64,000 nucleotides of DNA from Branchinecta lynchi. Lineage: Eukaryota; Arthropoda; Branchiopoda; Anostraca; Branchinectidae. Both the position numbers and the translations under genes were made by a program. The first letter of the stretch is position 1; each line of letters starts with the position of its first letter. The stretch is taken from contig JAKZAP010000010.1 in the NCBI GenBank assembly GCA_023053575.1, positions 14,407,225 through 14,471,224 of the forward strand. Reading direction: 5' to 3'. The notes below the pieces were generated by a model. The model worked only from the letters and a program-made list of their open reading frames with translations. It ran no database searches and was not told the origin of the DNA. Of the stretch, positions 1 through 12,388 are shown one piece after another.

Positions 1-89
1 TTCCGGGTCCAAAAAAAAATGGGTAGGAAGCCAGAAGTTGACTGCCGGTATTTTGCTCAAAGCAGAGGCGTTACTAGCCAAACAAAAAT

Positions 90-245
90 TTTGGAGGGAC
101 GAGATATTTACCGACTGGCTGGTCATTTTTACCGACTTTTTCTGCAGAAAAACGGCTGTATTCAACAACAAAAATTACATTTTTGAAAAAAATCGACTGA
201 TTATCATGAAAACTGCTATTTTGACGAAAAATCAACCAATTTCCA
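90..245. repeat. A-rich CGACTG module
   Basis: Imperfect 20-25 bp units such as ACCGACTTTTTCTGCAGAAAA and AAAAAATCGACTGATTATCA. The same module occurs at 2475-2530, 24690-24895 and 48100-48225. The last two are each joined to a G/C-tract block with GTCGGCCAGTC or its complement. Confidence 0.6.
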
Positions 246-267
246 GAACAAGAGCTGTCAGCTCATA

Positions 268-2474
268 TGGCACTTGTATGGGTAAAGTCATCGCCCGAAT
301 CGTGCAGCAAAAACAGCGTCCGTGTCAAAAATAAAATCTCAGGACTATTTTTTCATTATAGTGGTATTTGAAGATAATTTACTTTAACAAGATATTTATA
401 GTCGGTAGAAGCTTCAGTTATTTATTACAGGTTTGTTTCCTTCCCCGAAGTTGAACCAGAGGATTGACAGCCTGACGAGGACCCTTGTCAAGAAGGGCCG
501 AAATATCGCTGACGAAGAATCGTAGCTAACGTATCCGTTGTAAACATTGTTTGAATAAGATGTTTTGATCGATCAAAAGTAAGTTTCGACTTCGCGGTTG
601 AGATCGGATTTGGGAATTAGCAATTTCTAAGCAAATGCTGTTGAATCTCCATATCCCAGCAAAGTTTCATCGTCCTAGAACATCTGGAAGTACCTGAACT
701 CGCGATCACCGGAATCAAAGACCCCCCCCCCCCCCTCCAACTCCACCCACAATACCCGGAGCCAATCCGGTTCTGTAAATGATTAATCCAGAGCATCTAT
801 TTGTCATTCCCACGAAGTTCGATCCAGATCACACCAGTCTAAGCGGGTCAAGTATTTTCCGCCCTCCCCCCAATATTTGCCGGATTCGGTCCGGAAATGA
901 AAACGATCACCAGAGAAAAATGTCCTCTGTTCAATTATTAAATTTCACTCGAATCCGCTCCCCCTTTCCAAAGTTACGCACGACTCAGTATTGGGGATTC
1001 CCCTCCCTCAACTTCCCCCCCCCCCCAAGATTATTATATCGAGGATTTGTTGTTGTTCCAAGTCAGTTTGACCGGGTCCCTGATATGCCTGCCAAGTTTC
1101 GTCGTGAAAATCCCGAAAAATCGGAATTCCGGGAAACCCCTCCCTCAAGTGTCTGGCTCCAGCCAAATTGTGTAAAAGATTTACATAGATCAGATGTTTG
1201 TTCTTCCGAGCAGTTTTCACTCCGATACCATCATTCTAACTGTATCTCGAGATTTCCGGCCCCCCCCCATCTCCCCCATGGTGCCCGTAGCCAGTTCGAT
1301 TCAGTAAATGATTTAACTATAGCATCGGTTTGTTCTTTCCACAAAGTTCCATTCCGATCTCTCCACTCTAAGCGGGTCACGTATTCCCCCCCCCCAATAG
1401 TTGCCGAATCCGGTCCGGATATGAAAAAGATCACCGGAGAAATGTCCTCTGTTAAATTCTTAAATTTCACTCGAATCCGATCACCCATTCCAAAGGTATG
1501 CATAACTGCAAATTCCGGATTCCCCTCCCTCCACTCCCCCTACCATTATCAGATCGACAAATTTTTATTCTGAAGTCAGTTTGATCGGGTCCCTGATATG
1601 CCTGCCAAGTTTCATCGTGAAAATCCCCAAAACCGCCATCACCGGAATTCCGGGAAACTCTCTCCCCCCCCCATAAGTGTTCGGAACCAGTACAGTGGTC
1701 TAATGGATTTATCTAAAGCAGATGCTTGTTCTTCCCAGCAAGTTTCACTCCGATCCCTCTAACCGTTACTTGAAATTTCCGGTCTCCCCCCCCCCAACTC
1801 CCCCCTGGCTACCGAATCCGGTCAAGACTTTAAACGGGACATCACAGATATATAATCTATTCAGTTTTTAAGTTTCATTACGATCCGATCACCCGTTCGA
1901 AAGTTACAAACTTCTCAATTTCCCAGATTCCCCTGCCCTCCGCTCCCCCCCCCCCAAATGGTCGGATAGGAAAACTGATTATTTCTAAGTTTGTTTGGTC
2001 GGGTTTCTGATATGCCTGCCAAGCTTCACGGTCCTAGCACAACTGGAAGTACCCTAACTCGAAAAAGTGTGACAAAATGCCCTAAATTTTCAAGTTTCCA
2101 GCGCCCCCACTCCCCCGCATATGGTCGAATCGGCAAACTGATTATTTCCAGGTTAGTTTAGTCGGGTCCTTAATATGCCTGAAAAGTTTCATTGTCCTAG
2201 CCCATCTGGAAGTACCCTAACTCGAAAAAGTGTCTCAAAATGCCCTAAAATTTCAAGTTTCCAGTGCCCCCCACTCCCCCGCATATGGTCGGATCGGGAA
2301 ACTAATTATTTCCAGGTTCTTTTTGGTCGGATCCCTGATATTCCTGCCAAGTTTCTTTGTCCTAGCACATCTGGAAGTACCCTAACTCGAAAAAGTGTGA
2401 CAAAAAACTCAGACCGACCGACAGATGGAATTGTGATCGGTATATGGCTTTTGAGCCAGAGGCTGCAAGTGCCA
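268..2474. mobile_element. Mosaic element copy A, TGGCACTTG...CAAGTGCCA ends
   Basis: Bounded by TGGCACTTG (268-276), preceded by the hairpin GAGCTGTCAGCTC, and by CAAGTGCCA (2466-2474). Inside are one unit of the AGGGCCGAAATAT repeat (about 300-560) and a C-tract tandem block (640-2400). No transposase ORF is present; open frames across the block are by-products of the repeats. Confidence 0.5.
640..2400. repeat. C-tract tandem block
   Basis: Units contain AATCCGGTCCGGATATGAAA, GATATGCCTGCCAAGTTTC and runs of C8-C14. A segment of about 520 bp starting near 780 repeats near 1310. Three units of about 155-165 bp containing CTAGCACATCTGGAAGTACC repeat near 2030, 2190 and 2350. The same block recurs at 62540-63425. 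Confidence 0.8.
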
Positions 2475-2719
2475 TAAAAACCGACTGTTTTCATGAAAAA
2501 AATCAACTGTTTTGCCTCCGTTATTTCTTACCGACTGGCCAACAGCATTGGGAGGGGGGAGGGCCTCCCAAGTCGTGACGCCCCTGGCTCCAAGAACAAA
2601 GCACCAAATCGGAAAGTAAAGAGTCCTCCAACAGAGAACTATAAACCGACGTTGCAATATTCGAATGTCGGATCTGATGGAAAGAAAAGTTTAAGTGAAA
2701 AGGCAGCTTGCATTTGATG

Positions 2720-3955
2720 TTTGAATACACTAAATTATTTCGACTCATCTAAAGGATTTTGTATTTTTGGGATCCGAAAACGTAAGGGGAGGGATACCGA
2801 TGACATCGCAAAAGTTGTCCGTCCAGTCTGTAAGCACGATAACTCTCGAAGGGAATGAGATATTTTGATCAAACTTGGTGTGGGGATTCTTTGGGCAAGA
2901 GTAAGGTGGAGTTCGTAGCTGGGCTCTGTAGCTCTACATTTAGGGGTGGGGGAGGTGATTTAAATTAAGGGGCAAGCAAAATATTTTTATACAGCTTATG
3001 TGATAGTCGATTATGGAGTGAAAAGACATGCTGAACATGATGGTGAAAATCATTTTCTCGCTGGACAAGTGGTTAGCCCAGAATCCAGCCAAAACTGGAA
3101 AATTTGTGAAAAGCAAAAGTTTGATTTGAAGTTGATTAGATGTTCGACTTAGCAGTAAAAAGACATGCTGAACACGATTGTTAAAACCAGTTTCTCGCCG
3201 GACAAGTAGTTCGCCCGGAATCCGACTGAAACCGGAAAATTTGTCATGAGTTAAAGCTTTATTTGAAGTTGATTAGATGTTCGATAATTCGATTTTGACC
3301 TTTTTTATTTTGTCGGATAAGTTTCGATCAGTTTCGTCAAAACAAATATAACTTATAGGAGTGAACACAGACGTCGAATCTATATCTGAACTTGGTTTTC
3401 TCAGATGATCAGCTATTTGGCCTTAATCTGTTTTTAAATTTGTGTAGTAAAAATTCTCCCCGAGTCTGGAGAAGACAGGACCCAATTGCTGAATGAGATA
3501 TTAAATTGTAGGATCCCATCGAAACCTTTGGTCTTGTTTCATCCGAAGCCATAGTAATATCGTTCAAAATGAGCGCTGCCTGCACGACAACCGAAATTTC
3601 ATCCAGAATTTGAAGTTCAACAAAAGCCTGCATTTCCATGTTACAGACCCCAAGTTCAAAAAGCTGGAGGAAGCAACTCCTTTCAAGGGAGTAGGAAAGT
3701 GATGATAAGATCTTTGCCGATTTTACATTTGTTATTTTTCGGCAATGGCTTACATTTGTAGTTGCCGAATATCTCAAGCATAGAGGGACGAGCACATAGA
3801 GGTACCACAATTTCGAAAGATAAGTTCGTTCGATGAAACTAATTATCTGTGGATTGGGACTAACGAAGCATTTTGATCGGGTTTCAGGCCTATTATATAT
3901 GAATAGGTTAAGTGTAACTAGACTGTCGGATTTCAGATCTGTTCGGTTAAATTTT
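2720..3955. repeat. GGATCC element copy 1 with internal ~137-bp units
   Basis: Core from TTTTGGGATCCGAAAACGTA (about 2766) to GTAGGATCCCATCGAAACC (3510-3530). It has 2-3 internal units (GAATCC...AACTGGAAAATTTGTG) and the TGAGATATTTTGATCAAACT segment. The flank continues to 3955, with AGTGTAACTAGACTGTCGGA shared with 25200 and 29015. It ends about 35 bp from MFSD12 exon 2. Confidence 0.7.
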
Positions 3956-3990
3956 ATGAATTTTATGAATAAAATTGAGGTAGGGCTTAC

Positions 3991-4147
3991 CTATTAAATG
4001 CCAGGTTTTCCGTTTTCCATAACTCCATCGAGCCGGGCAACAGTTTGAATGGCATTCGCTATCAGACGAAAGTCCAACCAATGGTGTTGCGACAGCGTCA
4101 ACAATTTGACCAGTGAGTAGAACCATGCCAGCGACATTGGCTGGCAC
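3991..4147 (-). CDS. MFSD12: MFSD12-like MFS transporter, exon 2
   Basis: 157-nt exon, phase 0 in (after CTATTAG) and phase 1 out (CATTTAATAG|GTAAGCC). It encodes [20 protein letters not shown], then TPLVGLSSD, a cysteine-containing loop ([11 protein letters not shown]) and [11 protein letters not shown]. This is the second transmembrane helix and the following cytoplasmic loop of MFSD12-type transporters (human order: LLLLGQVADxxxTPLVGYxxD...YGxRKxWHLxG). The loop carries the basic MFS signature between helices 2 and 3. It joins exon 1 without a gap relative to the family. The next exon would lie left of the window; positions 1-3955 hold only repeat modules. A large mosaic repeat ends about 35 bp from the splice donor. 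Confidence 0.85.
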
Positions 4148-4889
4148 CTAATAGCACACAAAATTGTAGTTCATATCAAATGTAAAACAATACAAGAACA
4201 AAAAAGGACCTAGAAGTAGATTAGGAAAAACAAGAGCTGAAAACCCAGTTCAAGACTGAAAACCCAATCATGCACTCTGTAGAGCTTAGCGAACACGTCG
4301 ACGGTGTTTTTCCCTAGGTTGCAAGTGAGATTTTTCATTTGATAGGGACAGCCAAAAATGTTTCACCTTTAGACCAGAAGGGCCTATAAGTCCCAGAAAG
4401 AAAACTCTTTATTTATTATTTTTTCTTACCAAACATGCATGACACAGCTGTGGATGGGATACTGCTAATACATCAATTACGAGAAAAATGGTAATGATGA
4501 CCGTTTGAAAAAACAGTGTTGACCTGTTAGCCTTACGTTTGTTGAGCCTTACGTATTTTTCTGCAGCTAGAACTGCTAGAAGGACCCAGTTTCAACTTCC
4601 AGAGCGTAAGTGACGGTGAGGTCTACAGGCTACACAGCCTTTTCGCTAACAAGTGCGATTTAAATTAATCATCACATAGGGGTAAACCAATAAACGTAGT
4701 GAAGACTTTTATTTCTGAGGGATGATATTCTGTTAATTACTTAATATTTAAATATGGGAATGTTTGACGACCTACGTCTATTCCGTCTTCTATGCTCTTA
4801 TTTGTGGATCCGACAGTTGGTGTGTTCGTGAAACAGTACGACGAACAGCTTTGCTAATATCATGATCTGATCCTAACCCCACTAACCTA
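4148..4889. other. MFSD12 intron 1, start: unassigned
   Basis: AT-rich intronic DNA. I see no exon, ORF or clear repeat. Confidence 0.4.
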
Positions 4890-5500
4890 CAATTTTCAAA
4901 GGGAAAAACCGTTCAGGAACAGAAAAATGTTGGCAATAGGCCTTACAGTACGTGTCCCGTTCGTGTACGGAAAGTTTCTGAAAAAGCGAGCCAAAGTAAC
5001 TTTGGTCAGTGACGGAAGATTTCCAAATACACTTTCCGTTCAGGAACAGAAGTTTCCAGTTTTCAGAATTTCGGATTTTTTTTTTTTTTTTTTCAATCAA
5101 TCAATCAAGTTTAATCCGAATAGCTGAAAGCTAGAAAAGGAAAAAAAACTAGAAAATTAGCATAAACGGAAAGCTTATGCGCCCAAGCGTAACTTTTCTG
5201 CTGCTGAACATAATATTCCTTTCCTATTCTGTTGAGGAACTGATGTTTCTCGTGTAGAAACGGAAATTTTACTGTACAGGGACGGAAAATTGTCGTACTC
5301 AAGCATGAGGAACTGAAAATTCTCGTACTGAGACAAAAAGGTATCTGTTCACAGGCGGAAAGTTTACTGTAAGTAAAATTTAATGTACACGGACGGAAAT
5401 GTTGTTTTCAAGAACAGAAAAATGTCGTCAACAGCCGCTACAGTACCTTTTCCGTTCCTGAACGGGAAATTATCTAAAACTTTTCCGCTTCAGCACAAGG
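4890..5500. repeat. Degenerate ACGGAAAATT minisatellite with LINE tail inside
   Basis: Words like GGGACGGAAAATTGTCGTAC and ACACGGACGGAAATGTTG repeat irregularly. GAACAGAAAAATGT...CTTACAGTACGTGTCCGTTC-type ends recur near 4916 and 5415. A T19 followed by CAATCAATCAATCAAG (5080-5110) is a minus-strand LINE tail. Confidence 0.5.
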
Positions 5501-6014
5501 GGTGGTTGGTTAGATTAAAATTGAAGTTGGTATTCAAGGAAGAGAAGAGATGAATCTTCCTGGACATCCTTTCATATTCAAAACTTCAGAATCCAGGTAC
5601 TTGGAACTCGTTCAGCTGAAAGACTAATTTTAAGTCGAGACCAAGAATTGTTATACGATATTTGAAAGTTCTTTCATTGTATATATACGAAAAATTAAGT
5701 ACTTTCTTCAGAATACCGATAAATGCCAGCACTCATTAAAATTTCCAAGTTGAGGCTTTGGGCTAACAGAACATCGAGCATAGCAAAAGTACTGATGGCA
5801 GTGAGGCTTTTCAGACAGTTATGTGGTACAGTCTTAGAAAGCAGCCTGAATGAGCAGTTCTTTAGACAAAACAAGCAAAGTACAACTGAAGATGGCTACT
5901 AATGATTTTTTTATTTTGTTTATTTTCTTCATTTACTCCGCCTTTCCAAAATGGCGGGTCAAAAATAAATTACTTACTTATTACTTACTTTCGAACTTAT
6001 TTGGCATTTTGAAC

Positions 6015-6086
6015 CAAAACCGGTTGTTTCTACTCGAGAACGGTTGGGAACAAAACCGGTTGTTTCTACTCGAGAACGGTTGGGAA
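6015..6086. repeat. Exact 36-bp tandem duplication
   Basis: CAAAACCGGTTGTTTCTACT, then CGAGAACGGTTGGGAA, occurs twice in a row (6015-6050, 6051-6086) with no more than one difference. Confidence 0.9.
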
Positions 6087-7186
6087 CAGTGTTTATTGTT
6101 GTCAAACGGCACTGTGGAAGGAGCGGAATCTTACTGTGTTGCGAGAGCAACACTTAGGTTTTTTTCCGTTTTTTTTTGCGTTGCGAAATGCCGGCAGTAC
6201 CAAACTGAAAATTTCCCCTTTTGCCCTCTTCTGAAAGCACTGGGATGGCCGGGTGACACTGGAAGCATTATACAAATTGCAACGAAGCCACAAGCTTCGG
6301 CTTCCACAGGATTTTTTTTTTTTAGTTTACATATTATATTACCAAAAATGGAAAATGGTGGGTGATGGCCCCTGGTCTCTAACTAGTTGTATTGTGCGCC
6401 ACCCCAGAGAGCACTTTCCCGTCGCCGTCTCAGGTGGTTTTAAGCATAGATGAAAGAGATCGAGGGGGGGGGGGTGCTATCCAGCGGCTTTGAAAAGTTA
6501 CAAATTAAGGGATTTTATAAGTTGTACAGCAGACAGCTTGCGAGTAGTGAAGAATTGGCAAGATCCTAGGAGGACAAGTGGTGTTTCCGGTTCTTACTCA
6601 TGCCCGATGTTTGGTAGTAAGAAAGAGAAACCAATTCGTTTAATGGATTAATGGGAAAGAAAATTTTAGCCTTCGCATGAATCCAGACATGTATGTTCTA
6701 TTTGTAAACTATTTGTTCTTGGTTGCATGACTGTCGATTGAAAGGGGAGGAGACAAAACCAGACCTGCCAAATGAAATTTCATTAGATATTAAACAGTTG
6801 GTGAGGCTCTCCAGGAAAGGACACATCCATAGCGATAGCTGCCTGCAGAAGGTCGTATTTCTATCTGTTTGTGTTTCTTTTGTGGAAATTTGCTATTGGC
6901 CTTTTCTCGTATCTAAATCCGAGCAAAACAAAACTTAAGGTTGCGTGGTGTGATGAAACTAAGAGTGTGCGAGTCACACCAGAAGGCACAAGCACGTCCT
7001 AGTATGTGGCCGAGCCATCATTAAAAATAAGTTTCCAACAGTAATTTTCATCTGCAACGTTACGGTCGTTGCTTAGAGTTTGCAACCCTATATAACCATG
7101 GCAGATGAAACGAAAGAAAGTGCTGCGCGGAGGCCCTGCTCTGCGAAACTAGTTGCTCTTGATGGATTTATTTGTTTATTTTTGGT

Positions 7187-7212
7187 GGGGGGGGGGGGGG
7201 GGGGGGGGGGGG
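7187..7212. repeat. Long G homopolymer
   Basis: About 25 consecutive G after GGTGG. Its length is likely uncertain in any assembly. Confidence 0.9.
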
Positions 7213-7675
7213 CATCTAATCCTCGAACGCTTGTAACCAAAATCTGCGGACGCTGTCTTGTCTTCCTTTGCCACTATAACGACCACCAATAAGACAGCCA
7301 GGCGTGACTACTATTAGTAGAAAGGAGAACCTGAGGAAGCTTCGCCTTCTTTTGGCCCTTTATTGCATCTTGAAGAGCATTCCAGGACGGCATCAATTTT
7401 GCCAGTCCTAAATTCTTCCGTGTGGGAATTTCCACCGCAAAAATTGCCACCCGTGATCTTGGCGAAGAGAAAATCAAAATTTGTTTTGTATTGTGCGAGA
7501 GGAATTCTTGTCATCAAGGGATGAATTTTCGGTAACTGGGAATCATCCGTGTCTTGCTAAAAAGTTGTCACTTCTGGTGAAAACCACGTTTAATTGTCAG
7601 TCAAGACATTATGTCATAGACTTAGTTCTCGTTAACTAAAAGAGACGTTAGGTAGTTCGCGAAGAAGCTATCCAT

Positions 7676-7800
7676 CATAAATGAATGAATGAACGAATTT
7701 ATTACGCACTGCCCTAGGGCGTACAAAAATACACACAATTTCAGAGAAATGTAATCACAAATAAGAAGTACACTCACAAAATAAGCGTTCCCAGACGGGA
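7676..7800 (-). mobile_element. Minus-strand LINE 3' end with (ATTC)n tail
   Basis: ATAAATGAATGAATGAACGA followed by AATTTATTACGCACTGCCCT. Read on the minus strand it is a polyadenylation-like AATAAA and an ATTC repeat tail. Confidence 0.5.
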
Positions 7801-8859
7801 GTTTTCCGTATGCGACAAGTTATTTTACTCTGCTTTATCTTTCTGTTCCTTGCACTGTAACTTTCCGTTCGCCAACAGGAATATTTATGGTCAAGCCAAA
7901 GCTTCCATTTCAGAAGTTTTCTGTTCGCGAGCGTTGAAGTTTAGTGAGATCTTCACCCTGGTGTATGCAACTTGTATCAATTTATTGGTTCGAGAAAAGG
8001 CAAGCGTTTTGTCGCAAAACACACAAAATTATTGATTTGTCAAGGCTATATAGAAGTTGCTGTACCTTTATCGAAAGAAAACCTTGTAGTCTTAGGGTGA
8101 CTGAAGGCAAAATCATGTGTGAGTTAACCTTTATGGAACCAGATTTGAGCAAGAGGATGTAAGAAGCTTAATTGAGTTCGCGGACTGATTATATCCGGCG
8201 TTTTCAGAGCTCATCGTTGTCAACGACAAGAAGCTTCTTCTATTGCTACTACATGCATGTCGTTGAGGTCTTCCCTCAATCACATACTACCAAGGAAAGC
8301 CCCACTCATCAGACGTCTAGACACGAAATTCACCTGCTTGACGAACATACAACGAAAGACGAGGGACTCCTTGTCTTTTGTCTTTTGGTTGACTTGACTA
8401 ATTATCAGCTTGTCTAACAGTAACTTTCAAAACTAACTCGTCAAGTCAGAGAATATTTCTAACGAAAACCTTCTCATCTGGTAGCGTTAATTCACTATCA
8501 GATGATAAAGCTTCAGGTTAATCGTTTATATAGCCCCTTAGTGATGCTAATTGCTTGCTAATTAAGCCAGCTCATTGGCTTAAGGTTGGCATACAAAACC
8601 CAAGATACTTCCTCTACTCAAGTGAATCGAGCACCGATTCATCTGAGCGTTTAATACACCAGTTTTGGGTCCTTTCTGGGTTTGATCGGGCGCGTAATCT
8701 GTAAATGATTTGTTTGATAATCACGCAAGATGTGGAATTAACCAAGCGAGTATTTTCTTTACAGGAAATAATTGGGTTCTAGCCAACGGCATCACTTACG
8801 GGGGAGAGTCCGAAGCCGTGAAAGAGACGGACGAACAGTCACAAAAGCTACAGGAGAAT

Positions 8860-9215
8860 CAGAGCAAAATAACACCAGAGAGTAAAGCCAAGACTTGATA
8901 AGGTTGACACACACTCTAATAGCAGCGATACTATGACCACTAGCGATAGAGAATGTCCGTACTTAAACGCATTCACCCGTACTAGCGCTAGCTCTGATAA
9001 CTTCGTATCCTGAACATAGCAAAAAAATGATACAGGGTCCATTGTTTCCTTGGTGTGGGCATACCGCACTTTTGCTTTACTAGAAATTTCTAAACCCGCA
9101 AGTTTGTCTCGCTTTAAATAGTGCAAGCGTGGTGGGCGGCGCTACGAATACGGCCCGTTTGAAATGAATGGAAAGCATAGGTCTTGGCGCTACTCCTTAG
9201 TGTTATTTTGCTCTC
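8860..9215. mobile_element. hAT-like MITE, CAGAGCAAAATAACAC family, copy a
   Basis: Terminal inverted repeats of about 35 bp: CAGAGCAAAATAACACC... against ...GTGTTATTTTGCTCT. The flanking 8-mers AGGAGAAT and AGCAGAAA match at 6 of 8 positions, an aged 8-bp target duplication. There is no ORF. Confidence 0.7.
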
Positions 9216-9343
9216 AGCAGAAAGGTGATACAATCAATCTACTACACTGTCAAAAGCTGAATAACATTCAGCATACGGTGGAGCAACTTTGACGGATGCG
9301 GAGAATATTTATGTTATGGCACTTTTTAACTGTAAAGTAACCC

Positions 9344-9708
9344 TAGGTTCACACAGAGCAAATCGCGGCTATGAACGAGATTTTTCAATCGCAGCGGTAG
9401 AATATTTTTATCGCCCGGATGTTAACACTGAATTTTTGTCGGCAACAGAACTTAACGCAAAAAATAATTAAAATAATTAAAAATAATCTTTAAGATAAGT
9501 AAAATAATAAAAAATTATTAATTTTTCTAAAAGTGAATCAGCAAAAGGGTCGTCCGTTTTGCTGTTGCGTGCATAAGATCGTACTGTCGCCCGAGTAAAG
9601 TTGAATTTTCCCAACATTAAAAATCGCCTGACGAAGCAACAGAAATCGCCGATCTTGGCGATGAAAATCTCCGCGATGGCCGATATTGCCTCAGTGTGAA
9701 CGTCTGTG
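9344..9708. mobile_element. MITE candidate with GTTCACAC termini
   Basis: Left GGTTCACACAGAGCAAATCG plus GAGATTTTTCAATCGC; right GCGATGAAAATCTCCGCGAT plus ATTGCCTCAGTGTGAACG. The two sides are inverted over about 45 bp with mismatches. Confidence 0.55.
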
Positions 9709-10304
9709 CGAACTTAGGGAAAGCTTAACTATTATCGGTATCTGTCATAAAATTTAACAGGAGGACGCGCATCCATGTGTTAAATGTTACCAGTTAGCAA
9801 ACAACAAACACAGATAGAGAGAAGTTAGCAGGTCCAAGCGAAGTGTTTTGTCTGAGACGTTTCCCAGGCGACATATTATTTTCTTCTTCTGATAGAGACA
9901 CTGGAAGAAAAAACCGGAAAAGAAGAAAAAAGGGAATTTTGAAACTTCAGGATGTGAGTCTACAACAATGCGGTGGGGTAGGTTTTCGTAACTTGCTGGT
10001 TATAAAGTCTGAGAAAGTGTAGTTCCAAGTTTATCCAAACGCCCCAGTTTTAGGAGGACAACCCAAAACAGGGATGTGCCCAAGTGTTGAGAAAGGCTGA
10101 CCCCGTGATGTATTTGTTCTTTTGAAAGCTCTAACTTATTTCGATAAACTATTTTTAAGCAGGTCAAAATCACGCCAAATGGAAAACAACTTTAAAATTA
10201 ACTATTATATAGATGTAATCAGGTGAAGAGAAATTTTTTATATTTGCGTTTTCAAAGGGTTGCATGTAATTTGGAGGCAGATAAGACAAGCGTGTCACAG
10301 ACAA
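9709..10304. other. MFSD12 intron 1: unassigned
   Basis: AT-rich; no gene or repeat recognised. Confidence 0.4.
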
Positions 10305-11918
10305 TACACTGTCAGAACTTTCATAACAGATAACACAGGATGCGTGGTTTCAACAGATAATGCGTAGCAGATGACACTTCGGATGTTATCTGCTATATTT
10401 GTAAAGGTTATGCTTGAAAGGTTATGCAATTTTGAGTAAAAGACCAATAATAATGCAATTTTCCATAATTGAGCTTTGTTAGGAAGAGCCAAAAAAGGGT
10501 TGTCGACAATACGTCCCCATTCGAAACATCCCCGACAAAATGTCCCCGTGACAAAACGTCCCCATGACAAAACATCCCCGTGGCGAAAGGTCCCCGATCA
10601 AAACGTCCCCTGGCTAAACGTCAGCATGGCAAAACGTCCCGGCTATAGAAATTTTGTTTCATCTCTGAGGGATAGCTAGGCCTATGAGACTACTGGTTGT
10701 GTCTTCAGTTCAGACAAAAAATGTTTTTGGAATATAAACTTTTGAAAACCACGATGGCTTGACTACTTCAGCATTCATCCGATACTCAAGAAACCAACCA
10801 AAGTGTTGCTCCCTGCTATAGCCATTTCTTAAAGGACCCCTCGCACTATTTACTCTTCAACTTACAGTATTTTTAAAATATTTGAATACTTTAAAACTAG
10901 TCTGTGATTCAACAAAAAATCTACGATTTTGGCTGTTTTAAGCCTTTACGGAGACCCGTTGACTTGTAGCGAAAACAGGGAAACAATTTTCATAACCGTT
11001 TTTTCTGACGGAAAAACTTCTCGCAGACAACCGTCGACAGCGTGATACACGTCCATCTAAGCTATCACCTCGCTTTTGTTCGTTACTTAATTTGGTGATA
11101 TTTATTATTAAAAGATTTTGTTAAAGGATCAAAACCATCTAGCCTAGATCAACTATGTCTCTACCTAACTAATCGTTCCATCTGCTTTCGTTTCCTCGCT
11201 TCCCGTGTCATTTTTAACGAGCATAATGGCACTACGCTTATTTTTGCAGTTTCCTTGTTTGACTCTCTTTGAGCCAAAGCGGTCTTCTCCTTTTGTGAGG
11301 AGCATATTGGTGCTCCTCAGATTGTGCATGTTGCTTCAAACGACCAACCACTGATCAGTTACGAGCCAGTTGCAAGTTGCAAGGCATATTACACAACATA
11401 TTGTTAACTGAAAACAATACATTTATGAAGCAACAGAGCCTATGTCGGATCTTTCCTGCTTATAAGGAATGTTCCCACATATTTAATGCACACTCTGAAG
11501 TTGTTTCACCTCGATCATGCACCTGAAGATCGAGACGAACTTAAAAATCTGTGCTTGGGGACGTTTTGTCACGGGGACCTTTTGACGCGGGGACATTTTG
11601 ACAAGGGGACGTTTTTTCACGGGGACGTTTTGTCACGGGGGCGTTTTGTCGCGGGGACGTTTCGCTTGGGGACGTTTTGTCATGGGGACGTTTCATCGGT
11701 AAGCCCCCAAAAAGCATCTAGTGACTTTGTTCCTTGTCATGAAAACTCAGCAGATACTTTTTTGGCGGTTTTTCGGTTGTTCCTGATGGTAACGCTTATT
11801 ATGTATATCATTTTGAAACACAACAGTTAACATCGGAAGTGTTATCTCTTACGCATTATCGGTTGAAACCGCGCATCCTCGTGTTATCTGTCATGAAACT
11901 TCTGAAAGTGTAGTTTCG
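10305..11918. mobile_element. Foldback element with CGTCCCC minisatellite arms
   Basis: Two inverted arms of about 340-380 bp flank a spacer of about 900 bp. The outer parts share CAGATAACACAGGATGCG and inverted GCGCATCCTCGTGTTATCTG. The inner parts are inverted minisatellites of about 16 bp: CGTCCCCGTGACAAAA at 10515-10635, and the complementary form at 11555-11700. The spacer has no convincing ORF. This is the structure of an FB-type foldback transposon. Confidence 0.75.
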
Positions 11919-11930
11919 AAATGCAAAATA

Positions 11931-12232
11931 TGGAGCGTGTTCCGCGCTTGTAACAATAGTACTATTACTTACTATTGTCGTTCTAACCTCGTGAAAAGTT
12001 ACTACGCTGACCCTTCAAACCTTAGTAACTAACAAATGGTAACTATTTGCTTACCATGTCCGGGAGGGTAGCAAGCGTGGTAACTACGAATTTCTCTGAT
12101 GTGATTATGATTAGCCCATGGCACGATATTTCGGTGAAAATAGAAAAATGTGTTTGAAAGCCTTGACGCCAAAAAGCCACAATTCGTGACGTCATGCGTA
12201 GTAACTACGGTAAGTAGGGTAGAACACGCTCA
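11931..12232. mobile_element. AGAGCGTGTTCCA MITE, copy 3 (opposite orientation)
   Basis: TGGAGCGTGTTCCGCGCTTG to GGTAGAACACGCTCA, with the family interior in reverse (TGACGTCATGCGTAGTAACT). It lies directly beside the foldback element 10305-11918. Confidence 0.7.
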
Positions 12233-12388
12233 CAGTGACGACAAAAAGACAAATTGCTAGCGAAGCAGCGGAATAGTATCCGAGTGACCAACTGAAACTT
12301 TCCTTTCCAGCGTAACAGCGTTAAAAAGCAAAAAAATTCTGAGGAGCAAAAGACAAATTTTCAGCTAAGATGCGGGATAGTATCCGAG

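Larger units (their letters stand above)
5501..8859. other. MFSD12 intron 1: mostly unassigned
   Basis: Apart from the 36-bp duplication, the G tract and the LINE tail, nothing is recognised. The 171-codon ORF at 5850-6365 covers the 36-bp duplication and T-runs and has no domain. Confidence 0.35.

Noticed and set aside
779..1573. 264-codon plus-strand ORF
   Set aside because: It lies inside the C-tract tandem block; proline/serine-rich composition comes from repeat units, and stops are avoided only by composition. No domain.
3409..3810. 133-codon minus-strand ORF next to MFSD12 exon 2
   Set aside because: It sits in the GGATCC repeat flank that recurs at 24960 and 28400, so it is not a third MFSD12 exon.
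5850..6365. 171-codon ORF
   Set aside because: Built from an exact 36-bp duplication and homopolymer runs, with no recognised domain. A THAP-like start near 6190 was considered but the cysteine/histidine pattern is absent.
10515..10640. CRISPR-like short regular repeats (CGTCCCC...)
   Set aside because: Units are contiguous minisatellite repeats without unique spacers, in a eukaryotic foldback arm.
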